From: Marinobacter sp. ATCH36
GTDB taxonomy: Bacteria; Pseudomonadota; Gammaproteobacteria; Pseudomonadales; Oleiphilaceae
DNA: 64,000 bases
Reading direction: 5' to 3'
Assembly (NCBI RefSeq): GCF_023555055.1
Contig: NZ_JAMJPL010000001.1
Coordinates: 1 to 64,000 of the forward strand
Of this stretch, positions 44,103 to 53,901 are shown one piece after another. The notes under the pieces are model-generated. The model made no database searches. It was not told the DNA's origin and was given only the letters and a program-made list of their open reading frames with translations. Every line of letters begins with the position of its first letter. Within the stretch, counting starts at the first letter, position 1. A program made the position numbers and the translations under genes.

Positions 44103-44913
44103 GTCGCAGCCATTCAGTTTTTCCAAAGTGATGCTGGTGTTGGGCCTTCTGTTTTTGTACCTGCCGATGCTGGTGCTGATCGTCTATTCTTTCAACGCAT
44201 CAAGACTGGTGTCAGTTTGGGCGGGGTTTTCCACCCATTGGTACGGCGAGCTGTTCCGCGACCAGCAGATCCTGTCGGCAGTGTGGATGAGCCTGAGGAT
44301 TGCCTTCTACTCTGCAACCATGGCGGCGTGCCTCGGTACCCTGTGTGCGTTCGTGATGACCCGTTTCAGGCGTATTCGCGGGCGCACCCTGTTCTCCAGC
44401 ATGATCAGTGCACCGCTGGTAATGCCGGAAGTGATCACTGGCCTGTCGCTGTTGCTGCTGTTCGTGCAGATGGCCCAGACGATAGGCTGGCCGGCTGACC
44501 GGGGCATGGCGACCATCTGGATTGCCCACACCACCTTCTGCAGCGCTTATGTGGCCGTGGTGGTTAGCGCCCGCCTGCGGGAAGTGGACCGTTCCATCGA
44601 GGAAGCGGCGATGGATCTGGGTTGCACGCCCTTCAAGGCTTTCTTCGCGATCACCCTGCCAGTAATTTTGCCGGCGCTGGTGTCTGGCTGGCTGCTGGCG
44701 TTTACGCTGTCACTGGATGATCTGGTAATTGCCAGCTTTGTCTCCGGCCCGGGTGCGACTACACTGCCAATGGTGGTTTTCTCGTCTGTGCGCATGGGGG
44801 TCTCTCCCAAAATCAATGCGCTGGCCACGATTATTATTCTTACCGTATCTCTCATTGCGTTTATTGCCTGGTACATGATGCGGAGAAACGAGGAAAAACG
44901 TAAAAGGAGCTGA
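44095..44913 (+). CDS. potI: Polyamine ABC transporter permease
   Basis: At 272 residues this is the second permease of the system, with six hydrophobic segments and the EAA loop EEAAMDLGCTPFKAFFAITL. The start overlaps the potH end by 8 bp. The C-terminus is short and basic (RRNEEKRKRS). The stop is only 3 bp before the TTG start of the next gene, so the unknown 650-residue protein is probably translated with the transporter. Confidence 0.9.
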   Translation: MIKSQPFSFSKVMLVLGLLFLYLPMLVLIVYSFNASRLVSVWAGFSTHWYGELFRDQQILSAVWMSLRIAFYSATMAACLGTLCAFVMTRFRRIRGRTLFSSMISAPLVMPEVITGLSLLLLFVQMAQTIGWPADRGMATIWIAHTTFCSAYVAVVVSARLREVDRSIEEAAMDLGCTPFKAFFAITLPVILPALVSGWLLAFTLSLDDLVIASFVSGPGATTLPMVVFSSVRMGVSPKINALATIIILTVSLIAFIAWYMMRRNEEKRKRS

Positions 44914-44916
44914 CCA

Positions 44917-46869
44917 TTGGATATCGCCCAGGCATCAATGCAATTTGACGCCGCCCTGGCAGAATTTGCCCGCGCCCGTAGCACGTCGCCTCAGGCTTCC
45001 AGCCTCAGCTTACTTGAGCGTGCACGCTTGCTGATGACGATGCCAGGCGGCTTTGACGTGTTATACCGCCGGGTTCGTGCGCTGGAGTCGGCGGGCATCT
45101 TTGGCACCAGCGACTGGTCCACACCAGCTATCCTGCAGCCTGCCCTGGCAAAGCACTCCCTGCGTGAGGCAGGTGCCGTCACCACGGTGGTGGAGGCTAT
45201 CAGCGAAATCCGCCTTTTAGCGGTGGTTCGTGGCGACTACTTCCACCGCGGCATCTCCTCGGAGCAGGCCCGCAACTTCCTCACACAGGTTATGGCCCTG
45301 AACCTGGACCTGCTTTCCGGCTCGCTCACGGAAGCGGACCGGGAACGCCCCAAGCAGCTGGGTATGATTGTTGAGGGGCTGTACCAATACCTGATTTCCC
45401 ACCTCGGCTACGACAGCCTGCTGGACAGCCTGGTCGCAGAGGTCTGGCGACTGCTGGAACAGGGTCCGGTGCAAGTGGACAGCATTTGCGACATGATCGG
45501 ACAAATCGCCAAATGCCTGTACGATCCAGACCTGGAGACCAATGGTACCGCGGATGCCACCCGCCTGGTACGCGCCCTTTTCGCCCCTACCCCCGGCAGC
45601 AAGGAAGACCCCGGCCTGGATGTTTACCAGTTGCGCCTGGCGAAAATGGACCGCACTGCACTGTCTGCAGAGGCCACGGAATTTGCCCGCAACATGCACG
45701 ACACCGGTCTTGCATCGCCTTATCACGCGATCTTCCTCCGCTTCCTTCGCACCAGCAATGAAGACGAACTGATCCCCAAAGCTCTGGGGCTGACCATGAC
45801 CGGCCTGGATGACTTCTACTGTTACAACCAGCTGGTTTATTCCCTGATCGACGAAGCCATCTTTCCGGAGACCTGTCAGGCGGTCTACGGCCTCACCATG
45901 ATGCTGGAACGTGGTTCGCTGTTTACGCCGGCAGTTGCCCAGGCACTCTGGCGACAGATCAAGCTTAAACTCTCGGCGGAAACCCAGCAGGCCCTTACAG
46001 ACGTGTTCGGCAAGGCCGTGCCTCCCCGGGTATTCCTGCTGGCCGGAGTGCTGAACCTGCTTGGGCAGCCATTGGGCGTGGGCCAGGGCAACAATCCCAG
46101 TTGCCAGTCGGCCATCGGGCTGTCCATGTGGGCGTCCAACGAAGCGGATTACCTGCTCCAGGTGCTTGCCTGGGCAGCGAGGGACAATGAAGTGTTAAGT
46201 CGCTTTGAAGGTTGGGAAGTGTCATCCAGGAACCTTGAGCCTGGCCTGGTCAAGGAAGCCCCAGTGGATGTAGACCCGGTATCACTGATTCTGATTCCGC
46301 ACCTGGACCGCATCTACGCCGAGATGTGGCGCCGCTGTGAAGACCGGGACGATGACGCCCACCGCTGGATCAACCCGGAGTTCTATGGCTGGTGGGTCAG
46401 CCATGGTTTTCGGGTGGTGGCAGATATACACACGGGAGAACTAGAGAACTACGAGGATTTTGTGCGGCACTTCTACGCCAGCTACCACCCCTTCTACAAC
46501 GATAATATGCCTCTGATACATCCGCAGCCGGCCGGCATCGTCGTTACCGACAGTGCTGCGCGACTGGTTGGCCGCCACGCCATCACCATCCAGCGAGTAG
46601 CCCTGAGCCCAACCAACGAGATGCGGGTATATTTCTTCAACCCCAACAACGACAGCGGCCAGGATTGGGGCCAGGGTATCAACTGCTCGACGCGCGGAAA
46701 TGGCGAGATTCGTGGAGAGGCTTCCCTGCCCATCGCGGAGTTTGCCTCCCGCCTTTATGCCTTCCATTACGACACGCTGGAACTGGGTGACCTCACTGCT
46801 ATCCCCGAAGACGAGGTGGCCAGGGTTATGGAGCTGGGGTACGGCAGCTGGGCGGCGCCTGAGGAATAG
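44917..46869 (+). CDS. Unknown protein with papain-like Gln-Cys-His-Asn signature
   Basis: I do not recognise this 650-residue protein as a named family. Residues 1-380 are mostly helical. The C-terminal part shows a papain-like pattern: Gln390 six residues before Cys396 (GQGNNPSCQSAIGLSMW), His554 in GRHAITI, and Asn575 in FFNPNNDSGQDWGQG, which recalls the N-x-W-G-x-x-W-G region of C1 peptidases. Order and spacing fit a cysteine peptidase or transglutaminase-like fold. There is no signal peptide or membrane segment. A TTG start at 44917 has an AAAGGAG site, 3 bp after potI. Transglutaminase-type chemistry on polyamines is an attractive idea but only inference. Confidence 0.6.
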   Translation: MDIAQASMQFDAALAEFARARSTSPQASSLSLLERARLLMTMPGGFDVLYRRVRALESAGIFGTSDWSTPAILQPALAKHSLREAGAVTTVVEAISEIRLLAVVRGDYFHRGISSEQARNFLTQVMALNLDLLSGSLTEADRERPKQLGMIVEGLYQYLISHLGYDSLLDSLVAEVWRLLEQGPVQVDSICDMIGQIAKCLYDPDLETNGTADATRLVRALFAPTPGSKEDPGLDVYQLRLAKMDRTALSAEATEFARNMHDTGLASPYHAIFLRFLRTSNEDELIPKALGLTMTGLDDFYCYNQLVYSLIDEAIFPETCQAVYGLTMMLERGSLFTPAVAQALWRQIKLKLSAETQQALTDVFGKAVPPRVFLLAGVLNLLGQPLGVGQGNNPSCQSAIGLSMWASNEADYLLQVLAWAARDNEVLSRFEGWEVSSRNLEPGLVKEAPVDVDPVSLILIPHLDRIYAEMWRRCEDRDDDAHRWINPEFYGWWVSHGFRVVADIHTGELENYEDFVRHFYASYHPFYNDNMPLIHPQPAGIVVTDSAARLVGRHAITIQRVALSPTNEMRVYFFNPNNDSGQDWGQGINCSTRGNGEIRGEASLPIAEFASRLYAFHYDTLELGDLTAIPEDEVARVMELGYGSWAAPEE

Positions 46870-46897
46870 AATACCAGGGTTGAAACCGTTCTCTGGC

Positions 46898-49800
46898 TTA
46901 TGAAGCAGGTGATTGTGGCCGCGATGGCGGCTCTCGCGAGACAATAAACCTGTCCCTTACCGATTGAATCCATTGGTAGAACACCGGCACCAACAACGTA
47001 CCCAGTATGGTCGCCGCAACCATTCCGCTCAGCACGGTTATACCGAGACTCACCCGGCTGGCTGCACCGGCACCACTGGCAAATACCAGGGGAAGCACAC
47101 CGAGCACAAACGAAAGCGCCGTCATCAGAACCGCGCGGAATCGGAGTACGGCCGCTTTCCTGGCTGCTTCTCCAGTGGAAAGGCCGGATTGCCGAAGCTG
47201 CATTGCAAATTCCACAATGAGAATGGCCGTTTTGGTCGACAGACCGATCAGCAGCACCAACCCTACCTGTGCGTATATATTGTTGGCCAGGCCGAATAGC
47301 CAAAGCCCGCCCATGGCGCCAAACATGGCTAATGGAACCGCACCGATTACCGCTATCGGGAGGCTCCAGCTTTCGTACTGAGCGACGAGAAACAGATAAA
47401 CGAACACGATAGCCAACAGAAAGATCAAAGTCGCCAGGCTGCCTGCCTGTATTTCCTGCAGGCTCTGCCCCGCCCAGCTGAACTCATAGCCCTGGGGCAG
47501 CTTTTCTGCCAGGTTTGCCATGGTGGCAAGGGCATCCCCACTGGCAAAGCCGGCGGCAGCCTCACCGGATATGGTCACCGAGCGTTTGAGATTGAAATGC
47601 TGGATGCTCGAAGGCCCCAACACTGGCTCCAGTGATGCCAGAGTGGTCAAGGGCACCATGTCACCTTGCTGGTTGCGCACGTAGTAGTAGGAAAGATCTT
47701 CAGGACTTTGCCGGTAGTTTCCCTCAGCCTGCAGTAATACCCTGTAGTTCTTACCAAAACGGGTAAAGTCATTGACGTAAAGCGAACCGAGCTGGGTCTG
47801 TAGTGTAGAGAAGATATCAGAAAGCTGTATGCCCAATGCCTTGGCCTTGTTGCGATCCACCTGCAGAAGGAACTGAGGAATATTGGCGCGATAGGTACTG
47901 TATACCCGGGAAAGGGATGCCTGCTGGTTGGCCTCGAAAATCAGTCCGTTCATGACTTGGGAAAGCTCGGAGACGTCGCGGCCCAAATTGTCCTGAAGCC
48001 TGAAATCGAACCCTGCCGAGGTGCCAAGCCCGGGAATCGGTGGCGGGTTGAACACCATGACCTGCGCTTCAGCCACCGTCCAGAGGCGCGAAGACAACCG
48101 GGGTATAAGCTGCTGCAGGCCCAGAGAGTCATCTTCCCGATCTTCCCAGTCCTTGAGCATCACGATACCCAGGCCGTTATTGGAATTGGCACCCCCCAAC
48201 AGCGAAAAACCCGATACCGTAATAAAGTCCGTCACGGCAGGGTCTTCCAGCACCATACCGGTCACTTTATTGAGCACCGCATCGGTTCGTTCGAGTGAAG
48301 CGGCATCTGGCAGCTGCACATCCACAAAAAGAAAACCCTGATCTTCTGGTGGCACAAACGCCGTCGGCACTGCCCTGAACAGGCCGGCGCTGACAACCAG
48401 AATCGCTACCAGCCCTACACCGACCAGCGCACCCTTGCGAAGCAGCCGCGTTACCAGGCCGTCGTACCCCCTGGTTCCACCGACAATCAACCGCTCGAAC
48501 GGTCGTAGCCAACGAATCGATTGATTGCTTTCCCGTCCCAGCAGAGAAACGCAAAGCGCCGGACCCAGCGTCAGCGCATTGATGGAGGAAATGATCACTG
48601 CTACCGAAATAGTGACGGAAAACTGTTTATAAAGCTCTCCGGTAATGCCGGGCATGAACCCTACCGGGACGAACACAGCGAGCAACACCAGAGTGGTGGC
48701 AATTACCGGACCGGTAACCTCCGCCATGGCCTTGGTCACAGCCTCGCGGATGGGAAGCTTTTCTTCCTGCAGAATACGTTCAACGTTTTCGATCACCACA
48801 ATGGCATCATCCACCACAATGCCAATGGCGAGAACCAGGCCAAACAGGGTGATGGTGTTAATGGAATACCCAAGCATCGCCATGACGGCAAAGGTACCAA
48901 TCAGTGAGACTGGAATGGCGATACTGGGAATGAGTGTGGCGCGCCAGTTCTGCAAAAACAGAAAAACCACCAGGATTACCAGCCCGACTGCCTGGAACAG
49001 GGTAACAATCACTTCGTCGATCGAACGGCTGATAAATTCGGTGGTGTCGTAGAGAATGCTGTAATCAACACCGTCCGGGAAACTGGCCGAGGCTTCGTCA
49101 ACTACCCCTTTTACCCGTTCTGCCACCTCAAGCGCATTGGCAGTAGGCAGTTGATAAATAACCACGAACGCGGTGTCCTGATTGTTCAGTTTGGCGGTGG
49201 ACGCATACGAGCGGGAGCCCAACTCAATTCGACCGATATCCCTCAGCCGCACAAAACCACCATCAGATTTTGCCCGAAGAATGGTCTGGGCGAACTCGTC
49301 GGGATCAGACAGCCGCTCACGGCTCTGGATGCTATATACAAATTGCTGCCCGGCGGGCACAGGGGGTTGCCCAAGCTTGCCGGCGGCAACAATCTGATTT
49401 TGCTCCCGCAAGGCTGCAGCCACTTCTGCAACGGTGATATCGAGGGAAGACATGCGTTGCGGGTCCAGCCAGATCCGCATGCTGTAGTCTTTTGCCCCCA
49501 TTACCTCTGCGGAGCCAACACCCGGTACCCGTCCCAGAGCCTCCACCAGATTGTTGGAGGCGTAATTACTCAGGAAAACACCATCCAGGTCAGGGCGTTC
49601 AGAAGTGAGGTTGATACCCATCAACATATTGCCAGACTGCTTGCTGACAACTACACCCTGTCGACGTACTTCGTCCGGCAGGAAAGGCTCAGCCAGGGCG
49701 ACCCGATTCTGTACATTCACCTGGGCAATGTCGGTATCGATGCCGCTCTCAAACGTGAGGGTAATCTTGGCGGTACCATCACTGGAGGCCGTCGACTCGA

Positions 49801-50035
49801 TATAGATCATACCCTCGACACCGTTAAGCTGTTGCTCAACAGGCCTGACGACCGCCTCCTCAACCACCTGGGAACTGGCGCCAGGCAACGATGCAGTCAC
49901 CTGAATCTGAGGAGGAGCCATATCGGGATACATATTGACTGGCAAAGCCCTGAGGGCGAGCAGCCCCGCGAGGGTAATCAGGATGGAAATGACGAATGCA
50001 AATTTTGGCCGCTGGATAAAAACGCCGCTGATCAT
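46898..50035 (-). CDS. RND multidrug efflux permease (HAE1/AcrB type)
   Basis: This 1045-residue inner-membrane pump has twelve predicted helices, two large periplasmic loops and the proton-relay aspartates in GIVVDDAIVVIEN. It resembles AcrB/MexB over its full length, with FVFLFLQNWRATLIPSIAIP-type segments in the membrane domain (VVFLFLQNWRATLIPSIAIP here). It exports hydrophobic compounds by proton antiport with the adaptor encoded directly upstream (overlap of 4 bp). No TolC-type gene or TetR regulator is adjacent, so an outer-membrane partner must lie elsewhere. Confidence 0.93.
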   Translation of the reverse strand: MISGVFIQRPKFAFVISILITLAGLLALRALPVNMYPDMAPPQIQVTASLPGASSQVVEEAVVRPVEQQLNGVEGMIYIESTASSDGTAKITLTFESGIDTDIAQVNVQNRVALAEPFLPDEVRRQGVVVSKQSGNMLMGINLTSERPDLDGVFLSNYASNNLVEALGRVPGVGSAEVMGAKDYSMRIWLDPQRMSSLDITVAEVAAALREQNQIVAAGKLGQPPVPAGQQFVYSIQSRERLSDPDEFAQTILRAKSDGGFVRLRDIGRIELGSRSYASTAKLNNQDTAFVVIYQLPTANALEVAERVKGVVDEASASFPDGVDYSILYDTTEFISRSIDEVIVTLFQAVGLVILVVFLFLQNWRATLIPSIAIPVSLIGTFAVMAMLGYSINTITLFGLVLAIGIVVDDAIVVIENVERILQEEKLPIREAVTKAMAEVTGPVIATTLVLLAVFVPVGFMPGITGELYKQFSVTISVAVIISSINALTLGPALCVSLLGRESNQSIRWLRPFERLIVGGTRGYDGLVTRLLRKGALVGVGLVAILVVSAGLFRAVPTAFVPPEDQGFLFVDVQLPDAASLERTDAVLNKVTGMVLEDPAVTDFITVSGFSLLGGANSNNGLGIVMLKDWEDREDDSLGLQQLIPRLSSRLWTVAEAQVMVFNPPPIPGLGTSAGFDFRLQDNLGRDVSELSQVMNGLIFEANQQASLSRVYSTYRANIPQFLLQVDRNKAKALGIQLSDIFSTLQTQLGSLYVNDFTRFGKNYRVLLQAEGNYRQSPEDLSYYYVRNQQGDMVPLTTLASLEPVLGPSSIQHFNLKRSVTISGEAAAGFASGDALATMANLAEKLPQGYEFSWAGQSLQEIQAGSLATLIFLLAIVFVYLFLVAQYESWSLPIAVIGAVPLAMFGAMGGLWLFGLANNIYAQVGLVLLIGLSTKTAILIVEFAMQLRQSGLSTGEAARKAAVLRFRAVLMTALSFVLGVLPLVFASGAGAASRVSLGITVLSGMVAATILGTLLVPVFYQWIQSVRDRFIVSREPPSRPQSPAS

Positions 50036-51225
50036 TGACCAACCTCGCCCGCATCCTCAAGCGCTCCGGTATCGGGATCCATGCGCTTTGTTACCGGGTT
50101 AACCGTTGCTCCGGAACGGACTTTCTGCAGCCCTTCCACAATCACCCGTTCGCCGGTCTCAAGCCCGCTCTGCGCCACCACCATCGCACCCTGGCGAGGC
50201 CCGGTTTTGATAAAACGCTGCACTACCTGCTGTTGGTCGTCTACTACCAGAACAAACATTCCCTCAATGGTTTCCTGCACGGCCACCTGCGGCACCTGAA
50301 TCTGTGATTCGCCGGCCTGGCCTTCTACGTGCAGTGTCACGTAAAGCCCTGGCAGCAGAATGGCCTCAGAATTGGGAAAGACGGCCCGCATGGCAACGGT
50401 CCCGGTACTGGCATCCGTGCTGACATCGGCAAAATCGAGCGCGCCACCCTGTGAATAACGTTGTCCGCCCGGCAACGTAAGGTACAGGGACAGATTACGG
50501 ACAATGTCATCCGCTGAATCCCGTCTCAACCGCCGAAAAGCGACATAGTCAGCTTCGTTAAGCTGAAACTCTACGTAAATGGGGTCCGTCACCATAATTT
50601 CTGTAATCGCGCCGCTGGCAGGACTGACTACAGAACCGACATCGAAATTGAGTTTGCCCACCCATCCGCCGAAGGGTGCCCGGATTTCGGTATAGCTCAG
50701 GTTATTGGCGGCTTTCTGCACCGCCGCTTCCGCCGCCTGCAAGCGACCTTCCGCCGCGTTGAGCCGATCTTTAAGCTTGTCCAGGTCCGCATCCGAGAGG
50801 TATCCCTTATTCGCGACGTCTTCTCCCCGCTGGAGATTTCTGGTGGCTGACAGAAGCTCTGCTCGAGAGGCCTCCAGTTCTGCTTCGGCTTGTCTCAAAT
50901 CGGCACCGGTGCTGGTGCTTTCCAGGCGCACCAGCAGTTGCCCCTGTTCAACCCGCGAACCTTCCCTGAAATGAACCTCCTGAATCTCCGCTTCAATTCG
51001 TGCTGAAATCCCGGCTTTTGCTGAAGCGGCGGTTCTGGCAACAAATTCCCGGGATGGCCGCACCTCAGCGTTGTCCAGCACCACCACAGACACGGATACC
51101 GGCGCCGCCTGTGGCGATTCCGTGGACTCAGAGCAGCCTGCGATGAAGGACAGCGAAAAACACAAAGCGAGGACAGCCGCAGATTGATTCCGGGCAAGCC
51201 CGCGGAGGGATCGGGATCTGAACAT
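50032..51225 (-). CDS. RND efflux periplasmic adaptor (membrane fusion protein)
   Basis: At 397 residues this has a lipoprotein signal peptide with lipobox FIAGC (Cys31 from the chosen start). A lipoyl/barrel-sandwich segment (AGISARIEAEIQEVHFREGS), a coiled-coil hairpin (about 110-190) and a beta-barrel follow. It links the pump to an outer-membrane channel. The frame extends to a TTG at 51246, but the ATG at 51225 with AAGGA before it is preferred. The stop overlaps the pump start by four bases. Confidence 0.9.
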   Translation of the reverse strand: MFRSRSLRGLARNQSAAVLALCFSLSFIAGCSESTESPQAAPVSVSVVVLDNAEVRPSREFVARTAASAKAGISARIEAEIQEVHFREGSRVEQGQLLVRLESTSTGADLRQAEAELEASRAELLSATRNLQRGEDVANKGYLSDADLDKLKDRLNAAEGRLQAAEAAVQKAANNLSYTEIRAPFGGWVGKLNFDVGSVVSPASGAITEIMVTDPIYVEFQLNEADYVAFRRLRRDSADDIVRNLSLYLTLPGGQRYSQGGALDFADVSTDASTGTVAMRAVFPNSEAILLPGLYVTLHVEGQAGESQIQVPQVAVQETIEGMFVLVVDDQQQVVQRFIKTGPRQGAMVVAQSGLETGERVIVEGLQKVRSGATVNPVTKRMDPDTGALEDAGEVGQ

Positions 51226-51367
51226 TTCATATCGTCCTTGAAACAAGGGGCCCGAAATGCACGACTGGGTTGGAACTCAATAATAGCCAACGCCCCCGAA
51301 GCTGGCTATTAATTAATCGCACAACCAGTCTAATATACTAAACACCAATCGTCTGACGGATACCACG

Positions 51368-51883
51368 ATGACAACTCGAGTGACCATTCCAATCGCCTTG
51401 CTGGCAATTTCGCTCAGTGGCTGTGCGTTCCAGGAAACCCTGAAAAGCGGCACTGACAACCCTTGCGCAACCCTGAAAGAAATCGTGGAAGATTACCCAG
51501 CGGAGTTCGCTTCGTTTCGGAGAGGCGGAACCGATTACCGTTCGGTGACGATCTACCGGGCAAAACAGGAGCTGATCAGGGGGCATTGCGAAGTCTGGGC
51601 CTGGGGCAACGCGGATTCGGCCTATGTCTGTACCGTGGGTGCACCTGACCCAGAGGTGGCAAGTGCGCTTTACCGTCGGGCAGTGGAGCAGGTTTCAGGC
51701 TGTCTCGGGCCAGAATGGGCATTGAAGGAAGAAGAGCGAGAAAGAGACGGTCAGGCAGACGGCCTGGCCACCCGTTTCCGTCATCCCGATTCCACAAAGC
51801 CGGCGGTTTCTGTGCACAACGTTGAGGATCGCTCGCGCCGGTCGGTTTATCTCTACATTGGAAGCCCGGCACGGGCTTTCTGA
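51368..51883 (+). CDS. Hypothetical lipoprotein, 171 residues
   Basis: A short signal peptide ends in the lipobox SLSGC (Cys19), followed by a soluble domain with three more cysteines (Cys33, and two in GHCEVWAWG and SGCLGPEW) and a charged, Arg-rich C-terminal half. Family not recognised. It diverges from the efflux operon with 142 bp between. It is followed by a hairpin at 51901-51920. Confidence 0.65.
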   Translation: MTTRVTIPIALLAISLSGCAFQETLKSGTDNPCATLKEIVEDYPAEFASFRRGGTDYRSVTIYRAKQELIRGHCEVWAWGNADSAYVCTVGAPDPEVASALYRRAVEQVSGCLGPEWALKEEERERDGQADGLATRFRHPDSTKPAVSVHNVEDRSRRSVYLYIGSPARAF

Positions 51884-51900
51884 CATCACCATTACCAAAA

Positions 51901-51920
51901 GGCCGCCTCGTTAGGCGGCC
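51901..51920 (-). terminator. Terminator of the Liv operon
   Basis: GGCCGCCT (51901-51908) pairs with AGGCGGCC (51913-51920) around CGTT. Read leftward, the stem is followed by TTTTGG, fitting the end of livM transcription. It may also act weakly on the convergent lipoprotein gene. Confidence 0.8.
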
Positions 51921-51950
51921 TCTGTCAAACTGAGATAACTGACTCACACG

Positions 51951-52946
51951 CTAACTCATATTCTTCCGCATGAAGTTCTGGATCTCACCCACGATGCCCG
52001 AACGGAAGGCCATCACTGTCAGCACGAAGATAGCGCCAAGGATGGGATCCACCCAGTCACCCAACGGCCCCTGTGAAAGCTGGTATTCCAGGGTCACCAC
52101 GAAACCGGCGCCCACCACGGGGCCCAGGAGGGTGCCGGTGCCGCCCAGCAGAGTCATGAGGATGACTTCACCGGACATGTGCCAGTGGGCGTCGTTAAGG
52201 GAGGCCAACTGGAACACCACGGTTTTCACCGAGCCGGCCAGGCCAGCCAGGCCGGCAGAGAGTATGAAAGCCATCAGTTTGTAGCGGTCCACGTTGTAAC
52301 CCAGGGATACCGCTCTTGGTTCGTTCTGCTTGATCGCTTTGAGCACCTGGCCAAACGGTGACCCCACAATGCGCTGCACCAGCAGGTAACCGGCCAGAAA
52401 CACCGCCAGCACAAAGTAGTACATGGCGTTGTTGTCATTCAGGTCTATCACGCCAAGCAGGTAACCCCGGGGCACGCCGTGCATGCCGTCCTCGCCACCG
52501 GTAAACGGCGCCTGCACGAAGAAGAAATAGACCAGCTGTGCCAGCGCCAGGGTAATCATCGCGAAGTAGATGCCCTGTCGACGTATCGCCACAAGGCCAA
52601 AACCCAGGCCAAGTACCAGTGATGCCGCTGTGCCCACGATAATGCCCATTTCCGTGGTCAGCCCGGGGAAGCTCGATAGCAGGTAGCCAGTCGTATAGGA
52701 ACCAGCCGCCAGGAAAGCGGCATGCCCGAAAGACAGCAGGCCGGTGTAGCCAAGAAGAAGGTTCAATGCCACCGCGAACAGGGCAAAACACAGGATTTTC
52801 ATCAGGAACACGGGGTAGAACACCGCTGGTGCCAGCAGTAGCAGGGCCAGCAACACCAGGTTGAGGATCTGCTTTTTACGTTGCTCTGCTTTCTGCTGTT
52901 TGACGATACTTTGATGGATATCAGTCTGTGTGGTTGTCGTCGCCAT
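51951..52946 (-). CDS. livM: Branched-chain amino acid-type ABC permease (LivM)
   Basis: This 331-residue permease has about nine hydrophobic segments and the LivM family core LNLLLGYTGLLSFGHAAFLA. The cytoplasmic loop KAIKQNEPRAVSLGYNVDRY couples to the ATPases LivG and LivF. It has a hydrophilic N-terminus of about 25 residues. It is the last gene of the operon, 2 bp after livH, and ends before a terminator. A LiuR box upstream of livG suggests coupling of uptake to leucine/valine catabolism. Confidence 0.92.
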   Translation of the reverse strand: MATTTTQTDIHQSIVKQQKAEQRKKQILNLVLLALLLLAPAVFYPVFLMKILCFALFAVALNLLLGYTGLLSFGHAAFLAAGSYTTGYLLSSFPGLTTEMGIIVGTAASLVLGLGFGLVAIRRQGIYFAMITLALAQLVYFFFVQAPFTGGEDGMHGVPRGYLLGVIDLNDNNAMYYFVLAVFLAGYLLVQRIVGSPFGQVLKAIKQNEPRAVSLGYNVDRYKLMAFILSAGLAGLAGSVKTVVFQLASLNDAHWHMSGEVILMTLLGGTGTLLGPVVGAGFVVTLEYQLSQGPLGDWVDPILGAIFVLTVMAFRSGIVGEIQNFMRKNMS

Positions 52947-52948
52947 GG

Positions 52949-53836
52949 TTACGCCTCCTTACCGAACAGGCCGGATGGCCGAATCAACAGAACAACCACC
53001 ATCACCAGGAAGATCACGGCTGCCGACCCTTCCGGGTAGAATACTTTGGTGAACCCTTCCACAACTCCCATCATCAGGCCGGTAATCACGGCACCCGCTA
53101 TGGAACCCATGCCGCCGATCACCACCACGGCGAACACAACAATGAGTATGTTGGATCCCATCACCGGGGACACCGAGTAGATGGGCGCAGCAAGGGCGCC
53201 CGCAAACGCAGCCAGCATGACGCCGAAACCGTAGGTCAGGCTGATCAGCAGTGGCACGTTGATACCGAACCCCTGCATCAGCTGGGAGTCTTCCGTACCG
53301 GCCCGCAGGTAGGAGCCAAGCCGGGTTTTTTCAATCATGAACCAGGTGCCGAAACATACCAGCAAAGCCGCCACGATAACCCAGGCGCGATAATATGGAA
53401 GGAACATGAACCCCAGGTTCATGCCACCCCTGAACACTTCCGGCATGGAATAACGCAGGCCGGAAACGCCATAAATATTGGTCAGTACACCCTGGAGAAT
53501 AAGGGCAATACCAAATGTCAGAAGCAGGCTGTAAATATGGTCCTGTCCCGCAATGCGGCGCAACAGGAAATACTCCAGCACAATGCCAAAACAACCTACT
53601 ACCAACGGGGCCAGAAAAAGAGCCACCCAGTAGTTGATTCCGAAGGCGTCAAACATCAGAACGGTGCACATTGCACCGAGCATGTACATGGCGCCATGGG
53701 CAAAGTTAATGATTTTGAGCAGGCCGAATATGACCGCCAGCCCCAGACTCAAGAGGGCGTAAAAGGCACCATTGATAATCCCGAGCATTAGCTGGCCAGA
53801 AAGCACAGCTACAGGGACTCCCAGAATCTCGGTCAT
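52949..53836 (-). CDS. livH: Branched-chain amino acid-type ABC permease (LivH)
   Basis: At 295 residues this is a standard LivH permease with eight hydrophobic segments and the family segments GAFYALLSLGLAVIFGLLKI and NFAHGAMYMLGA. It pairs with LivM to form the channel. A stem-loop lies between it and livK, possibly setting its expression lower than the binding protein. The stop is 2 bp before the livM start. Confidence 0.92.
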   Translation of the reverse strand: MTEILGVPVAVLSGQLMLGIINGAFYALLSLGLAVIFGLLKIINFAHGAMYMLGAMCTVLMFDAFGINYWVALFLAPLVVGCFGIVLEYFLLRRIAGQDHIYSLLLTFGIALILQGVLTNIYGVSGLRYSMPEVFRGGMNLGFMFLPYYRAWVIVAALLVCFGTWFMIEKTRLGSYLRAGTEDSQLMQGFGINVPLLISLTYGFGVMLAAFAGALAAPIYSVSPVMGSNILIVVFAVVVIGGMGSIAGAVITGLMMGVVEGFTKVFYPEGSAAVIFLVMVVVLLIRPSGLFGKEA

Positions 53837-53901
53837 GTTACAAACTCCAAAAGCAGCACAACGTTCAACTTACAGAGGCGAACTGCGTGTCTGCAGGTCA
53901 G

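Noticed and set aside
49151..50038. 295-codon plus-strand frame inside the RND pump gene
   Set aside because: Fully antisense to the well-conserved pump; no start signal and no resemblance to known proteins.
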